Below the pieces are notes generated by a model, which had not been told where the DNA came from, made no database searches, and worked only from the letters and a program-made list of their open reading frames with translations. The position numbers and the translations under genes were made by a program. A DNA stretch of 32,623 bases from an uncultured Collinsella sp. Its GTDB lineage: Bacteria > Actinomycetota > Coriobacteriia > Coriobacteriales > Coriobacteriaceae. The stretch lies in assembly GCA_947002045.1 (NCBI GenBank), contig CAMQJB010000023.1, forward strand, positions 1 through 32,623, in the 5' to 3' direction. This document shows, one piece after another, positions 6,117 through 14,970 of the stretch (position 1 is the first letter of the stretch; the number at the start of each line of letters is the position of its first letter).

Positions 6117-9026
6117 CTAGTGATAGTCGTTTGCGAAGGAGCCGTAGAAGAGCGCCTTACAGTCGACATTGCTGTAGCCCATCACGGCATCCTGCACATC
6201 GGATCGCAAGAGGTTGAGCACCTTGTACACGCCCTCGCCCATATCCCCGACGAAGAGTACCTGCTTGAACACATCGGGATAATCGCGCAGATAGGTCACA
6301 TAGCCCCTAAGCTTTGCTAGCGTGTCGCCGAGGAACTCGCCATGAGGGTCAACGATGGACGGCCTGATGACGCCCGCTGCATCCTTCACGAAGAAGAGGA
6401 AGTCTGGATGCAGGGCCTTGCGTCCCACCGAAGACATGTACGGAATCGAAAACGCCTTGGCAGACATGCTGCCCGACGGATTGCGATAGAAGGCAACCGT
6501 TCGATTCTTTGCCAATTCGTTCCTAACGATATAGTCTTCCGCCGGGTTCAGGTCGAGCGGGCAGAGGCCGTCCTCTTTCTGCACGATATGGCACGGATAC
6601 TTAGCGAAGTCATCCGACGTGCTGGCAGACGTGGGCCACTCTATCTTTGTGAGGCGCTTGCCTTCGGTTTCACGGGCCAGCTCGTCGTAACGCTGTTTTG
6701 CCGAGTCGTTAAGGTAGTCATAATCGCCAGATCCATCGACCTTATCGAAGTATTCCTTTCGACATTGAGCCGCCCAGCCCTCGAGCGCATCAACGATGGC
6801 CTGCGTGCGCACCGCTGCGGCAAGGCGCAAGTCGCACTCGGGGCGCCCAAGCTCCTTGAAGTTGGCGCGACGATACTCATTCGCAAACTCCTTAGTGAAA
6901 TGCATGTCGGCGTCGCGGGCGGCCTTTCTGAGGCCCTCGGCGTCCGTGCGGGCCTCCTCCTGCTCCTGGTCCTCGGTCTCGTTGAGCTTGTCGAGCGTGA
7001 TCTTGACGGTCTCGGCAACCTCAACGTCGTGCTTGGTTTCGCGGTACTCGTCCTCGTAAGCAACGATGTATCCCTTGAGCTTCTGGACGAACTGTTTTTT
7101 CACGTCGGCCGCGGCATTGACATCGAGGCCGGTCTCGACAAGCAGAGTCGCCGTCTTAACCAGGCTCTGGAATTCGTTTCTGGCCTTCTTCGGAATGCGC
7201 TGGACGGGGATGGAATCGAATGCTGTGCGGATGCCCTGCCACTCCTGGTGCGTGAAAGACTGCTCGCGCTTGGTGGGCGGCTTGGGCTTTGCCATGGGCA
7301 CGGGTTTTACGACCGAGACGGGCTGGGTCGGCTCGGTCCGTGTGGAACTTGGCTCAGGTGTCGCAGGTTGCTGCGGGGCAGGCGCTGCAATGTAGTTGCC
7401 CGTTGCGAGCTGAGGCGCCGGCTCCGCTTCTGGCGCCGGGACGTCGACGGGCATGACCGTCGAGGCAAGCGAGGGCTGCGTTCCCTGCATGTCCAACGGC
7501 TCCTGAATCGCAATGCCGGCAAGCGACGCCTGGTAGCCGGGTTGTGCCTGCCGCGCCGCCTCGATGGCCTTCTCGTTCTCCTCGTACGCCTTGAGCTCCT
7601 GTTGGTAGTCGGCTTCGGACTTGGGCGCAGCCGCCGTGATAGTCACGGGGTTGAGAACGATGTTCTGCTTGCCGATGGAGCTCTCGCCCATGTCGTCCTT
7701 GCGGCCCATGAGGTAGTCGACCACGTCCTGAGTGCTCTCGGGATTGAACTGGGGCAGGTAGCAGGCGACGGAGTTCAAAAGATCATCGGATTCGATGCGC
7801 CGCGCAAGTGGAGTGCGTACCATACGTCCCACGAGCTGTGCGATATAGGTCGAGTCCGAACGTCTGCGCTGCGAGAAGATGACCTCCGCTCGCGGGCAGT
7901 CCCATCCGTTGGAGACAGCCTCCTTGGCGAAGAGCACACGAATGCGCGAGGTGTCCTGAACGAACTCGGGCTCGACATAGGGAATGAGGTATTTTCCCGC
8001 CGCGATGTCCTTATGCTCGCCGAAGACGTTGCCGAACGACATCGTCTCGGAAAGGCCGGGGACCAGGCCCGTGATCTGGTCGCACATCTCAGCCAGGGCC
8101 GAGTTGCTCACGTTGTCCACCGCTTGGATGAGCAGCAGCGGGTTGACGGCACTCTCGCCCTCACGGGCACAGTACTCGCCCCACTCGCGGCAGGCAAGGG
8201 CATAGCGCTCGCACGCCATAGTGAGGTACTGGTGCTCGACTGGGTCGTCCTTCTCTGGCACGCGCAACTCGATGATGTCCTTGAGCAGACCTGACTCCTG
8301 GACCTCGCGAGGGGTCACAGCGACCTTTGGCATACGCACGCGGTCGACGCGCTGGTCCATAGCTGCCTCGAACCTCTGCGGCGTGGCGGAGACACCAACG
8401 ACAACGGGCATCGCTGCACGACCATCCAGGCCATCAATTAAGTTGGCGTAAATCGTCGCGGTGCCGCGCTTACTTGATGCATTGGCCCCCAGGCCGCGGT
8501 GGGCCTCGTCTATGAACAGATAGAGGTTACGCTCCGGGTCCCTGATAGTGCGGTCAAGGATATCCCAGAACACGCGGCCGGAGTTGGCCTCACCACCCTT
8601 GGTGAGCAGGCCATTCTTGCTAAGCAGGTCCTTGCTGAGGAAATAGACATGGCGCGGTTCGAGAATGTCGTGCGCGGCTCCGAAGTCGTTGGTAATCGTG
8701 ACCAGATGGCGCCTGTCAAGGATGCTGTCTGCAAGCTTGTCCGCCACGTTGGAGAAACGCACGCTCGTCTGCTCGTTCAGTCTCGGGGAATCCGAGAGCC
8801 AAAGAACAACGGCATTCTCGTCGGGTATAAGGCCCAGATCATCGTCTCCGAAGAAGAGTGCTTCAATCGTCGCCGCGCACATGACTGTCTTGCCCGAGCC
8901 CGTGGGAGATGCGAGGCACACCGAAGACAGTTCGCCGTCCTGCTCATAGCGTCGGCGCATCGACTGCAACTTGTTTGCCAGGGTCGCGACTGCCCCGGCT
9001 TGGAAATCCTTAAGTTCGACTCTCAT
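6117..9026 (-). CDS. res: Type III restriction enzyme Res-like DEAH helicase/nuclease
   Basis: 969 residues from the ATG at 9026, which has a GAGGT site and lies 2 bases after the mod stop. The 46 extra upstream codons belong to the mod overlap and are rejected. The N-terminal superfamily 2 helicase has PTGSGKT (41-47), DEAH (173-176), GVSATP (211-216), VLFAKEAVSNGWDCPRAEVIFS-type motif V (about 364-385) and QLVGRMVR (397-404). A Pro/Ala-rich linker (about 550-630) leads to a helical region. The C-terminus carries HPDFLFF (about 873-879) and SIVDPHGEFLGD (about 890-901), which looks like a PD-(D/E)xK-type nuclease core with a non-standard second motif. With Mod it would cleave DNA lacking adenine methylation. 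ATP-dependent translocation and cleavage are inferred from the family. Confidence 0.9.
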   Translation of the reverse strand: MRVELKDFQAGAVATLANKLQSMRRRYEQDGELSSVCLASPTGSGKTVMCAATIEALFFGDDDLGLIPDENAVVLWLSDSPRLNEQTSVRFSNVADKLADSILDRRHLVTITNDFGAAHDILEPRHVYFLSKDLLSKNGLLTKGGEANSGRVFWDILDRTIRDPERNLYLFIDEAHRGLGANASSKRGTATIYANLIDGLDGRAAMPVVVGVSATPQRFEAAMDQRVDRVRMPKVAVTPREVQESGLLKDIIELRVPEKDDPVEHQYLTMACERYALACREWGEYCAREGESAVNPLLLIQAVDNVSNSALAEMCDQITGLVPGLSETMSFGNVFGEHKDIAAGKYLIPYVEPEFVQDTSRIRVLFAKEAVSNGWDCPRAEVIFSQRRRSDSTYIAQLVGRMVRTPLARRIESDDLLNSVACYLPQFNPESTQDVVDYLMGRKDDMGESSIGKQNIVLNPVTITAAAPKSEADYQQELKAYEENEKAIEAARQAQPGYQASLAGIAIQEPLDMQGTQPSLASTVMPVDVPAPEAEPAPQLATGNYIAAPAPQQPATPEPSSTRTEPTQPVSVVKPVPMAKPKPPTKREQSFTHQEWQGIRTAFDSIPVQRIPKKARNEFQSLVKTATLLVETGLDVNAAADVKKQFVQKLKGYIVAYEDEYRETKHDVEVAETVKITLDKLNETEDQEQEEARTDAEGLRKAARDADMHFTKEFANEYRRANFKELGRPECDLRLAAAVRTQAIVDALEGWAAQCRKEYFDKVDGSGDYDYLNDSAKQRYDELARETEGKRLTKIEWPTSASTSDDFAKYPCHIVQKEDGLCPLDLNPAEDYIVRNELAKNRTVAFYRNPSGSMSAKAFSIPYMSSVGRKALHPDFLFFVKDAAGVIRPSIVDPHGEFLGDTLAKLRGYVTYLRDYPDVFKQVLFVGDMGEGVYKVLNLLRSDVQDAVMGYSNVDCKALFYGSFANDYH

Positions 9027-9028
9027 GT

Positions 9029-10330
9029 TTACCTCACCGCATCCTCGGCGGCAATCTTGAATGATTGCAGATAGTTCTCGTAAAGCCGGACCACGTCGAG
9101 CCCGGGGAGCTGAGCCTTGACGGAGGCATATCGAGCCGTGTCGTCCGTGATCACATAGGCGCACCTTATGCTGGCATTCTGCTTGACGGCGTCTATGAAA
9201 GCGCCAACCGAAGCAAAGTCGAAAAGGACGGCGTAGGCGTCGGCCATGGCAAAACCCGGCTGCTCGTACTTGATGATGCTGCCACGCGAACCAGCGCGCA
9301 GCCAGAGCAAAGGCGCGATCTCCTCGAAGGCCACGCCCAGCTCGACGGCGTCTGGGTCTTCGTAGGTGAGGTCAAAGAAGACAGCATTTTCCTCAAAGCC
9401 GTCGGCCATGGGGAACTCGTCGGTGAACTTGTAGTCACCCTTGATGGGGTCGCCATCGGGCGTCTTGCCCGTGATGGCCGCCGTGACGCGAGGTTTGGTA
9501 ACGTACTGGCAGACGCCCAGTGCCTCCCATTCGGGGTCGCCCTGGCGAAGACCGCGCTTGGTGAGCTTTTTGGATTCGTCCTCGGAGACCTCGTTGTTCG
9601 TGATACTGATGGAGCGCCTGCGCCCGCCGTCCTGATGGTTCAGGCGCATGACGGCGTGCGCCGTAGTGCCCGACCCTGAGAAGAAGTCGACTATAAGGGC
9701 ATCGGGCTTGTCGGCGACAACGGAAGCGATTGAGAGCTCGGTCGCATAAAGAGACTTCGGGAAGTTGAAAGACCGATGGCCTAGGAATCGCTTGATGTAT
9801 CGACTTCCATATTCTCCAGCCGAGAATTGAGCTCCCGACCAAACTGTTGTTGGTATTGCAGTCGCCTCGCCAACCGCCTCGAGAATCGCAGACCCGTCAT
9901 CGCGTCTGCCTACGATTTTCAGCTCGCCTTTTGCAAGCCTGTCTTCTTGAATATTGGCAAGATAAAGGAGCGTGTATCTATCGTTCTTCTCATCATATGT
10001 GCTTACTCGGGCAAAACCCTTGTCCAGCTTCTGTTTTAGCGTGGGCTGAGACATATGCCACGTGGCTTCACGTCCATCAGGGCGGATGGGCCAAATTGCG
10101 CGCAGCCCATCAACGCCTGGCACCGCGCGATAATCCATTTCACGAGGAATGCTATCGCCAATCGCCTCTATGGTTCGGCTTCTCTCGTTGATGTAGATTG
10201 GATAAAAGAGGTTAGGTCGATCACTTCGCGCCGAATTGGAACCACCTCTCAGCAGCCACTTTTTTCTCAAGTTCTCCGAACTCAACGGAATAGAGTCTGC
10301 GGTCCACTTGGCACGGCGTGGCGGTACCAA
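9029..10330 (-). pseudogene. mod: Type III adenine methyltransferase Mod, 3' part (frameshifted)
   Basis: This frame carries the second half of a beta-class N6-adenine methyltransferase. WLLRGGSNSARSDRPNLFYPIY is the conserved block after the target-recognition region, followed by VDFFSGSGTTAHAVMRL (SAM-binding motif I) and a C-terminal domain that ends just upstream of res. It lacks motif IV (DPPY), which is in the other frame, so it is not active alone. The frame is open back to a TTG at 10330, but family-like sequence begins only at about the A6 tract (plus-strand T6, 10260-10265). Removing one A from that tract joins both halves into one protein of normal Mod layout. It may be a true pseudogene, a phase-variable 'off' state or a sequencing error. 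Confidence 0.75.
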
Positions 10331-11162
10331 AAAAGCAGAAGACGGCGTACTCGTCAGCCCTCTTGAACTGGTTGCCGCGGGCGACCCCGTTCTTGTTTAT
10401 GGTGATTGAAACCGTCTGAATACCGGTCGCGTTGGGAAAAACGCTCTCTAAAAGAAGCTCAAACCTTGCGTACTCCTTCTCGTCAATCGTCACGATGAGT
10501 ACGGAATCGTTGGGGTTGAGCAGCTGCTTGGCGAGCTTAAGGCGGCGCTCCATGAAGGCAAGCCACTTGGAGTGGCGATAGGCGTCGGAGCCGTCAACGT
10601 AATCGTTGTTGTATTTCCAGTCGCGAGCGCCAGTGTTATAGGGTGGGTCAATATATATGCAGTCCACTTTGCCTGCATAGGCAAAGGCCAAGGTTTCAAG
10701 AGCATGGTAGTTTTCGCCGTTAATGACTACTTGATAGGGCTTATCGCCAGCGCGCTCAACACGCCCAGTCTCTTTGAGGCCAGCATAAATCGGCTGGTCA
10801 TATTCAGCAACAGACACGACATCGTCGACAGCAACGGAGCGGGGCTCACATTCGTTTTCGTCATATGAGGGCGATTGATATGGCTTTAGATCAGCAACCC
10901 CCCCCCGAACGGCATTTACCAACCATAGCAGTTGGGAGCTAGAGTCCTCTTTTTTACCACGCTCGGGAAGCACCTGTACGACATCGCCCTTCATGACAGG
11001 TTTGCCATAAAGGCGAAGTCGCTCTGGACGGTTGTGTTCAAATACAAGCCCAAACTGGCGCTGCGCCGCAAAGGCGCGGATGTCGGCAGCGAGCTGACGA
11101 TCGCCCAGCTTGACAGCGCGATCAACAAGGTTCTGAACGACTGCTTGCGCCGTCTGAGACAT
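10221..11162 (-). pseudogene. mod: Type III adenine methyltransferase Mod, 5' part (frameshifted)
   Basis: 313 residues from the ATG at 11162, preceded by AAGGGGGAG. The N-terminal part is helical. IDPPYNTGARDW (DPPYNTG at 172-178) is the catalytic motif IV of beta-class amino-methyltransferases, where motif IV precedes motif I. SKWLAFMERRLKLAKQLL and DSVLIVTIDEKEY are the usual following blocks of type III Mod. The protein then runs out of frame and stops at 10221, before the SAM-binding motif. Its start shares a base with the stop of the 55-residue gene (TGATG), so translation is coupled. The last ~15 residues before the stop do not look like Mod. Confidence 0.78.
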
Positions 11163-11329
11163 CACTTCTCCCCCTTGCACTTCTCGTCAATCCATTCGCG
11201 CAGGACTTTAGCCACCGTCTTATCCTGGCGCGCGGCATAGGACTTAAGAGCCCGCTTATCCTCGCGGGTTATCGAGAGCGTGAACTTATCCAGCTCCCTT
11301 TCGGCATGAACAGCCTGATCTTCCTCCAT
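11162..11329 (-). CDS. 55-residue ribbon-helix-helix-like protein leading the type III operon
   Basis: A short gene: ATG at 11329 with GGAGGGG about 6 bases upstream, TGA at 11162-11164 overlapping the mod start as TGATG. The 55 residues contain LDKFTLSITREDKRALKSYA (14-32) followed by a helix AKVLREWIDEKC (40-51). A strand with alternating polar/hydrophobic residues followed by two amphipathic helices is the plan of a CopG/Arc-type ribbon-helix-helix DNA-binding protein. As first gene of the operon, next to a long palindrome over the promoter, it probably autoregulates restriction-modification expression. That role is inferred from position and fold; the coding call rests on ribosome site, overlap and composition. 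Confidence 0.78.
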   Translation of the reverse strand: MEEDQAVHAERELDKFTLSITREDKRALKSYAARQDKTVAKVLREWIDEKCKGEK

Positions 11330-11379
11330 GGTCGCCCCTCCGAATTGACCTGTTCTACGTTCCTTAATTGACCGAAATC

Positions 11380-11415
11380 ATTTTACTTCAGAATACGTAA
11401 TTACGTAATTACGTA
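11380..11415 (-). promoter_or_regulatory. Promoter and palindromic operator of the restriction-modification operon
   Basis: A perfect 22-bp palindrome occupies 11394-11415: three TACGTA units separated by ATT. A minus-strand -10-like TAAAAT (11380-11385) lies just downstream, which places the palindrome over the -35 region. The arrangement fits a repressor site, plausibly for the ribbon-helix-helix protein encoded first in the operon. The -35 box itself is weak. Confidence 0.55.
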
Positions 11416-11768
11416 GGCCAATTTGAGCCATGCAGCACTCAATCACTAGTCAGTATTCGTTGGCGAATCGTTGGGGATAACGAATATATCGAGGTAGACA
11501 GCCGTTTTTACCGTCTGTGAGTACCAGCAAATCGATACTCAAAACGTCGTGAGTACATTTTGAGTACCAGTCCGAGCGGCCTCTCGCGGGCGGACGCAAT
11601 CTGCCGGTCAGCATTAATTAGAAATAAATTGATGACGTTGCTTCGGTAATTGAAAGCACTTTAAAACATACCAGCAAACAATAATCCCAGCTAAACAGCT
11701 TGAGAGATTGCGTGACTGGTTTGCATGTACCACATACACCACAATGCACAAGCACCCATGGCACGCAA
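11416..11768. other. Gene-free AT-rich stretch with TGAGTACC repeats
   Basis: No gene is supported in these ~350 bases between the restriction operon and the guaA terminator. TGAGTAC(C/A) occurs at 11518-11525, 11550-11557 and 11561-11568. TACTCAAAA (11536-11544) pairs perfectly with TTTTGAGTA (11558-11566). ATTCG-TTGG-CGAAT is a further small inverted repeat near 11456-11469. This could be a regulatory or recombination site at the island boundary; nothing decides between these. Confidence 0.45.
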
Positions 11769-11804
11769 ATAAAAAACGAGGGAGGCCGTATCCGGCCTCC
11801 CTCG
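11769..11804 (-). terminator. Intrinsic terminator of guaA
   Basis: CGAGGGAGGCCG (11777-11788) pairs perfectly with CGGCCTCCCTCG (11793-11804) across a 4-nt loop. On the minus strand it is followed by TTTTTTATT. It lies 15 bases past the guaA stop, a textbook rho-independent terminator. Confidence 0.95.
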
Positions 11805-11818
11805 CAAAGGGCTATTTA

Positions 11819-13417
11819 CTATTCCCACTCAATCGTCGCGGGCGGCTTGGACGTGATGTCGTAGCACACGCGGTTGGCGCCGGGAACCTCGGCAACGATG
11901 CGGCCAGAAATGCGGGCCAGGACGTCATAGGGCAGCTTAGCCCAGTCGGCGGTCATGGCATCGCTGGACTCGACGGCGCGCAGGATGATCGGGCGCTGAT
12001 AGGTGCGCTCGTCACCCATAACGCCGACGGACTTGATGTCAGGCAGAACCGCGAAATACTGCCAGCAGCTGTGCTCGGAGTTGCGCTCGCCGGTCTGCTC
12101 AAACAGGCGCTGGTTGTAGGCGTCGAGCTCCTCGCGCACGATAGCGTCGGCGTTCTTGAGGATCTCGAGCTTCTCCTTGTCGACCGCGCCGATGATGCGG
12201 ATGGCCAGACCCGGACCCGGGAAAGGCTGACGGAACACGATGTGACCCGGCAGGCCAAGCGCCAGACCAAGTGCACGGACCTCGTCCTTAAAGAAGTGGT
12301 CGAGCGGCTCAATGAGGTCGAAGTGCACGCCCTCGGGGAACGGGATCAGGTTGTGATGGCTCTTGATGGTGGCCGTCTTGCCGCCCGTCTTGCGAGCGCC
12401 AGACTCGATGATGTCGGGGTAGATGGTGCCCTGAGCCAGGTACTTGACCGGCTTGCCATCGGACTCGAGCTGCTGCGCCACGGCGAAGAACTCTTTCCAG
12501 AACTGCGTACCGATGATGCGGCGCTTCTCCTCGGGCTCGGTCACGCCGGCCAGAAGCTCGGCATAGCGGTCCTCGGCGTGAACGTGGATAAAGTCGACGT
12601 CGAACTGCTTGGTGAAGACTTCCTCAACCTGCTCGGGCTCGCCCTTGCGCAGCAGACCGTGGTTGATGAACACGCAGGTCATCTGCTTGCCCACGGCGCG
12701 GGCGCCCAGCGCAGCCACGACGGAAGAGTCGACGCCACCGGACAGAGCCAGAATCACGCGGTCGTCGCCGACCTTCTCGCGGAACTCGGCCGTCATGGTC
12801 TCGACCAGGTTGTCCATGCTCCAATTGGGCTCCAGGCCGCAGATCTCAAACAGGAAGTTGCTCAGCAGCTGCTGACCGTACTCGGAATGCTTGACCTCGG
12901 GGTGGAACTGCGTGGTGAAGATCTTGCGCTCGACGCACTCCATGGCGGCAACCGGGCACACGTCGGTGCTGGCGGTAACGGTAAAGCCCTCGGGCACCTC
13001 GGAAACGGCGTCGCGATGGCTCATCCACACGGTTTGCTCCATGGGCGTGGAGTTAAAGAGCTTGGCGCCAGCCGTGCGCGTAATGGTGGCGCGGCCGTAC
13101 TCGCCCACCTCGGAGTGGCCGACCTTGCCGCCGAGCGTCACGGCCGTGATCTGATGGCCGTAGCAAAAGCCCAGGACGGGAAGGCCCAGGTCAAAGATGG
13201 CAGGATCGATGGACGGAGCGTCCTCGGCGTACACGGAAGCCGGGCCGCCGGAAAGGATGAGCGCAGAGGCGTTCATCTCGCGAATCTCGTCGGCCGAGAT
13301 GTCGCAGGGCACAATCTCGGAATACACGTTGAGGTCGCGGACACGACGGGCAATGAGCTGACCGTACTGCGCACCAAAGTCGAGTACGAGGACCTTTGCG
13401 GAAGCCTTTTGATCCAT
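11819..13417 (-). CDS. guaA: GMP synthase (glutamine-hydrolysing)
   Basis: 532 residues. Converts XMP, ATP and glutamine to GMP in the cytosol. The class I glutamine amidotransferase domain has LSGGPASVY (55-63), the nucleophile Cys85 in GFCYGHQ, and the His172/Glu174 pair in FHPEV. The ATP pyrophosphatase domain starts with LSGGVDSS (225-232). IESGARKTGGKTATIKSHH and the dimerisation end KPPATIEWE complete the family layout. The start at 13417 is chosen over the 36-codon-longer frame because GAGGGGG precedes it and the domain begins there (AKVLVLDFGAQYG). The gene is divergent from ansA with ~270 bases between them, in which I see no clear riboswitch. Its 3' side borders accessory DNA. Confidence 0.97.
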   Translation of the reverse strand: MDQKASAKVLVLDFGAQYGQLIARRVRDLNVYSEIVPCDISADEIREMNASALILSGGPASVYAEDAPSIDPAIFDLGLPVLGFCYGHQITAVTLGGKVGHSEVGEYGRATITRTAGAKLFNSTPMEQTVWMSHRDAVSEVPEGFTVTASTDVCPVAAMECVERKIFTTQFHPEVKHSEYGQQLLSNFLFEICGLEPNWSMDNLVETMTAEFREKVGDDRVILALSGGVDSSVVAALGARAVGKQMTCVFINHGLLRKGEPEQVEEVFTKQFDVDFIHVHAEDRYAELLAGVTEPEEKRRIIGTQFWKEFFAVAQQLESDGKPVKYLAQGTIYPDIIESGARKTGGKTATIKSHHNLIPFPEGVHFDLIEPLDHFFKDEVRALGLALGLPGHIVFRQPFPGPGLAIRIIGAVDKEKLEILKNADAIVREELDAYNQRLFEQTGERNSEHSCWQYFAVLPDIKSVGVMGDERTYQRPIILRAVESSDAMTADWAKLPYDVLARISGRIVAEVPGANRVCYDITSKPPATIEWE

Positions 13418-13686
13418 GGTTTCCCCCTCTTGTTGGCGGGGAGCCGGTGCCCACCCGCGTGAATGAACAAAAATAACTTTCATAGTGTACACGTTATATG
13501 GGGGTTTCTCGTCCCTCACAGCCATCAGCGCACGGCAAACGCACGACCTGGGCCCCTATTTGACGGCAATTGAAGTGTTACCAAACGTTGCGGATGATGT
13601 AATACGTTTGAACATTGGACGCCCTGTGCCACAATACTGCCGAACGACTCCGCCTCTGCGGCGGCAAATACGATAGGAATACCAGC

Positions 13687-14700
13687 ATGAAGCGCATCCT
13701 TCTCATCGCCACGGGCGGCACCATCGCATCGACCGAGGACGGCAACGGCCTCTCCCCCGCCCTGACCGGTGAGGAGCTCGCCCAGAGCGTCCCCGAGATC
13801 TCGGGGCTCTGCGAGCTCGACGTCGTGCAGCCCATGAACATCGACAGCACCAATATGCGCCCGAGCGACTGGATGCGCATCCGCGACGTCATTGTCGAGG
13901 GTTATGCTGACCACGACGGCTTCGTGATTCTGCACGGCACCGACATCATGAGCTACACCGCAGCAGCACTTTCGTATCTGATCCAGGACAGCCCCAAGCC
14001 CATCGTGCTCACCGGCTCGCAAAAGCCCATGGGCAATCCCTTTACCGACGCCAAGCTCAACCTGTACCAGAGCCTGCTCTATGCGCTCGACGAGCATTCA
14101 CACGACGTCTCGATCGTGTTTGGCGGCGTCGCCATTGCCGGCACGCGCGCCCGCAAGCAGCGCACCATGAGCTTTAACGCGTTCATTAGTGTCAACTATC
14201 CGCCCATTGCCTACATCCGCAACGACCGCATTGTGCGCAACGGGCTTCACGGGACTCATCAGAATGAGAGCCCGGTTCGTTTCTACGACAGTATTGACCC
14301 GCGCGTGTTTGTCCTTAAGCTCACGCCCGGCGTGAACCCGGGTATCCTGGACGCCCTTGCCGATAGCTACGATGCTGTAATTCTTGAGACCTTTGGCATT
14401 GGCGGTATTCCCGAGTTTGGTGAGTCCGGCGAGTCATTCCAGGAGGCGATTTTTCGCTGGGTCGGTTCGGGTCGCACCGTCGTTATGACCACGCAGGTCC
14501 CCGAAGAGGGCCTCGATCTGGGCGTTTATGAGGTCGGCCGAGCTTACGCCGATCATCCGGGTATTTTGCGCGGCGACGACATGACCACCGAGACGCTCGT
14601 GGCCAAAACCATGTGGGCGCTCGGCCAGTCACGTGATGCGGCCGAGATTCAGCGCCTGTTCTACAGCCAAGTCAACCACGACCGCATCCCGATGGCGTAG
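13687..14700 (+). CDS. ansA: Type I (cytosolic) L-asparaginase
   Basis: 337 residues from the ATG at 13687. A 24-codon longer frame upstream is rejected because homology starts at MKRILLIATGGTIAST. Hydrolyses asparagine to aspartate and ammonia. Catalytic signatures: ATGGTIAS with Thr12, and ILHGTDIMSYTAAALSYL with Thr85 and Asp86. KPIVLTGSQKPMG (104-116) supplies the conserved lysine block. There is no signal peptide, and the length equals AnsA of the cytosolic type. The ribosome site is modest (AGGA, about 9 bases). It is transcribed away from guaA and stops 22 bases before the converging XRE gene; no intrinsic terminator is visible between them. Confidence 0.93.
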   Translation: MKRILLIATGGTIASTEDGNGLSPALTGEELAQSVPEISGLCELDVVQPMNIDSTNMRPSDWMRIRDVIVEGYADHDGFVILHGTDIMSYTAAALSYLIQDSPKPIVLTGSQKPMGNPFTDAKLNLYQSLLYALDEHSHDVSIVFGGVAIAGTRARKQRTMSFNAFISVNYPPIAYIRNDRIVRNGLHGTHQNESPVRFYDSIDPRVFVLKLTPGVNPGILDALADSYDAVILETFGIGGIPEFGESGESFQEAIFRWVGSGRTVVMTTQVPEEGLDLGVYEVGRAYADHPGILRGDDMTTETLVAKTMWALGQSRDAAEIQRLFYSQVNHDRIPMA

Positions 14701-14722
14701 TCCAGTTTTCGACGGGTATCCC

Positions 14723-14941
14723 CTATTCGATGCCCTTGAGAAGCTCTGACACCGTCATGCCGAGTGCGGGTGCGATCTTAAATAGAACCTTGAGCGTGAA
14801 ATTTGCCGTCCCATCTTCGATTCGGTCGAGGTAGGGTCGGCTGATTCCTGTCGCCACACAAAAATCAACCTTGGAGATACCAAGGTCTCTGCGTGCCTCT
14901 TCGACCCGCCTACCAAGAATCTGTTTCGCACGTTCGTCCAT
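14723..14941 (-). CDS. Small XRE-family regulator
   Basis: 72 residues, essentially one helix-turn-helix domain: LGRRVEEARRDLGISKVDFC, then ATGISRPYLDRIEDGTANFT, then LFKIAPALGMTVSELLKG. It is of the compact HigA/HipB-like XRE type. The ATG at 14941 is the first in the frame. It is divergent from an unrecognised gene across a perfect 24-bp palindrome, so it probably represses itself and its neighbour. The pairing resembles a toxin-antitoxin or single-target repressor module, but the partner does not match a toxin I recognise. Confidence 0.85.
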   Translation of the reverse strand: MDERAKQILGRRVEEARRDLGISKVDFCVATGISRPYLDRIEDGTANFTLKVLFKIAPALGMTVSELLKGIE

Positions 14942-14970
14942 GCAGCCGAGTTTGAAATGGAGCCGAACAT

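Noticed and set aside
10200..10330. Programmed -1 frameshift (A AAA AAG heptamer) joining the Mod halves
   Set aside because: The needed shift from the upstream frame is +1, and the heptamer is phased to the downstream frame, so classical -1 slippage would not join them.
11708..13462. 584-codon plus-strand frame opposite guaA
   Set aside because: Antisense shadow of a clearly conserved gene.
13418..13686. Possible purine riboswitch upstream of guaA (CATATAACGTG-like sequence on the minus strand)
   Set aside because: Only a short resemblance. The conserved junction elements and P2/P3 loop sequences are absent.
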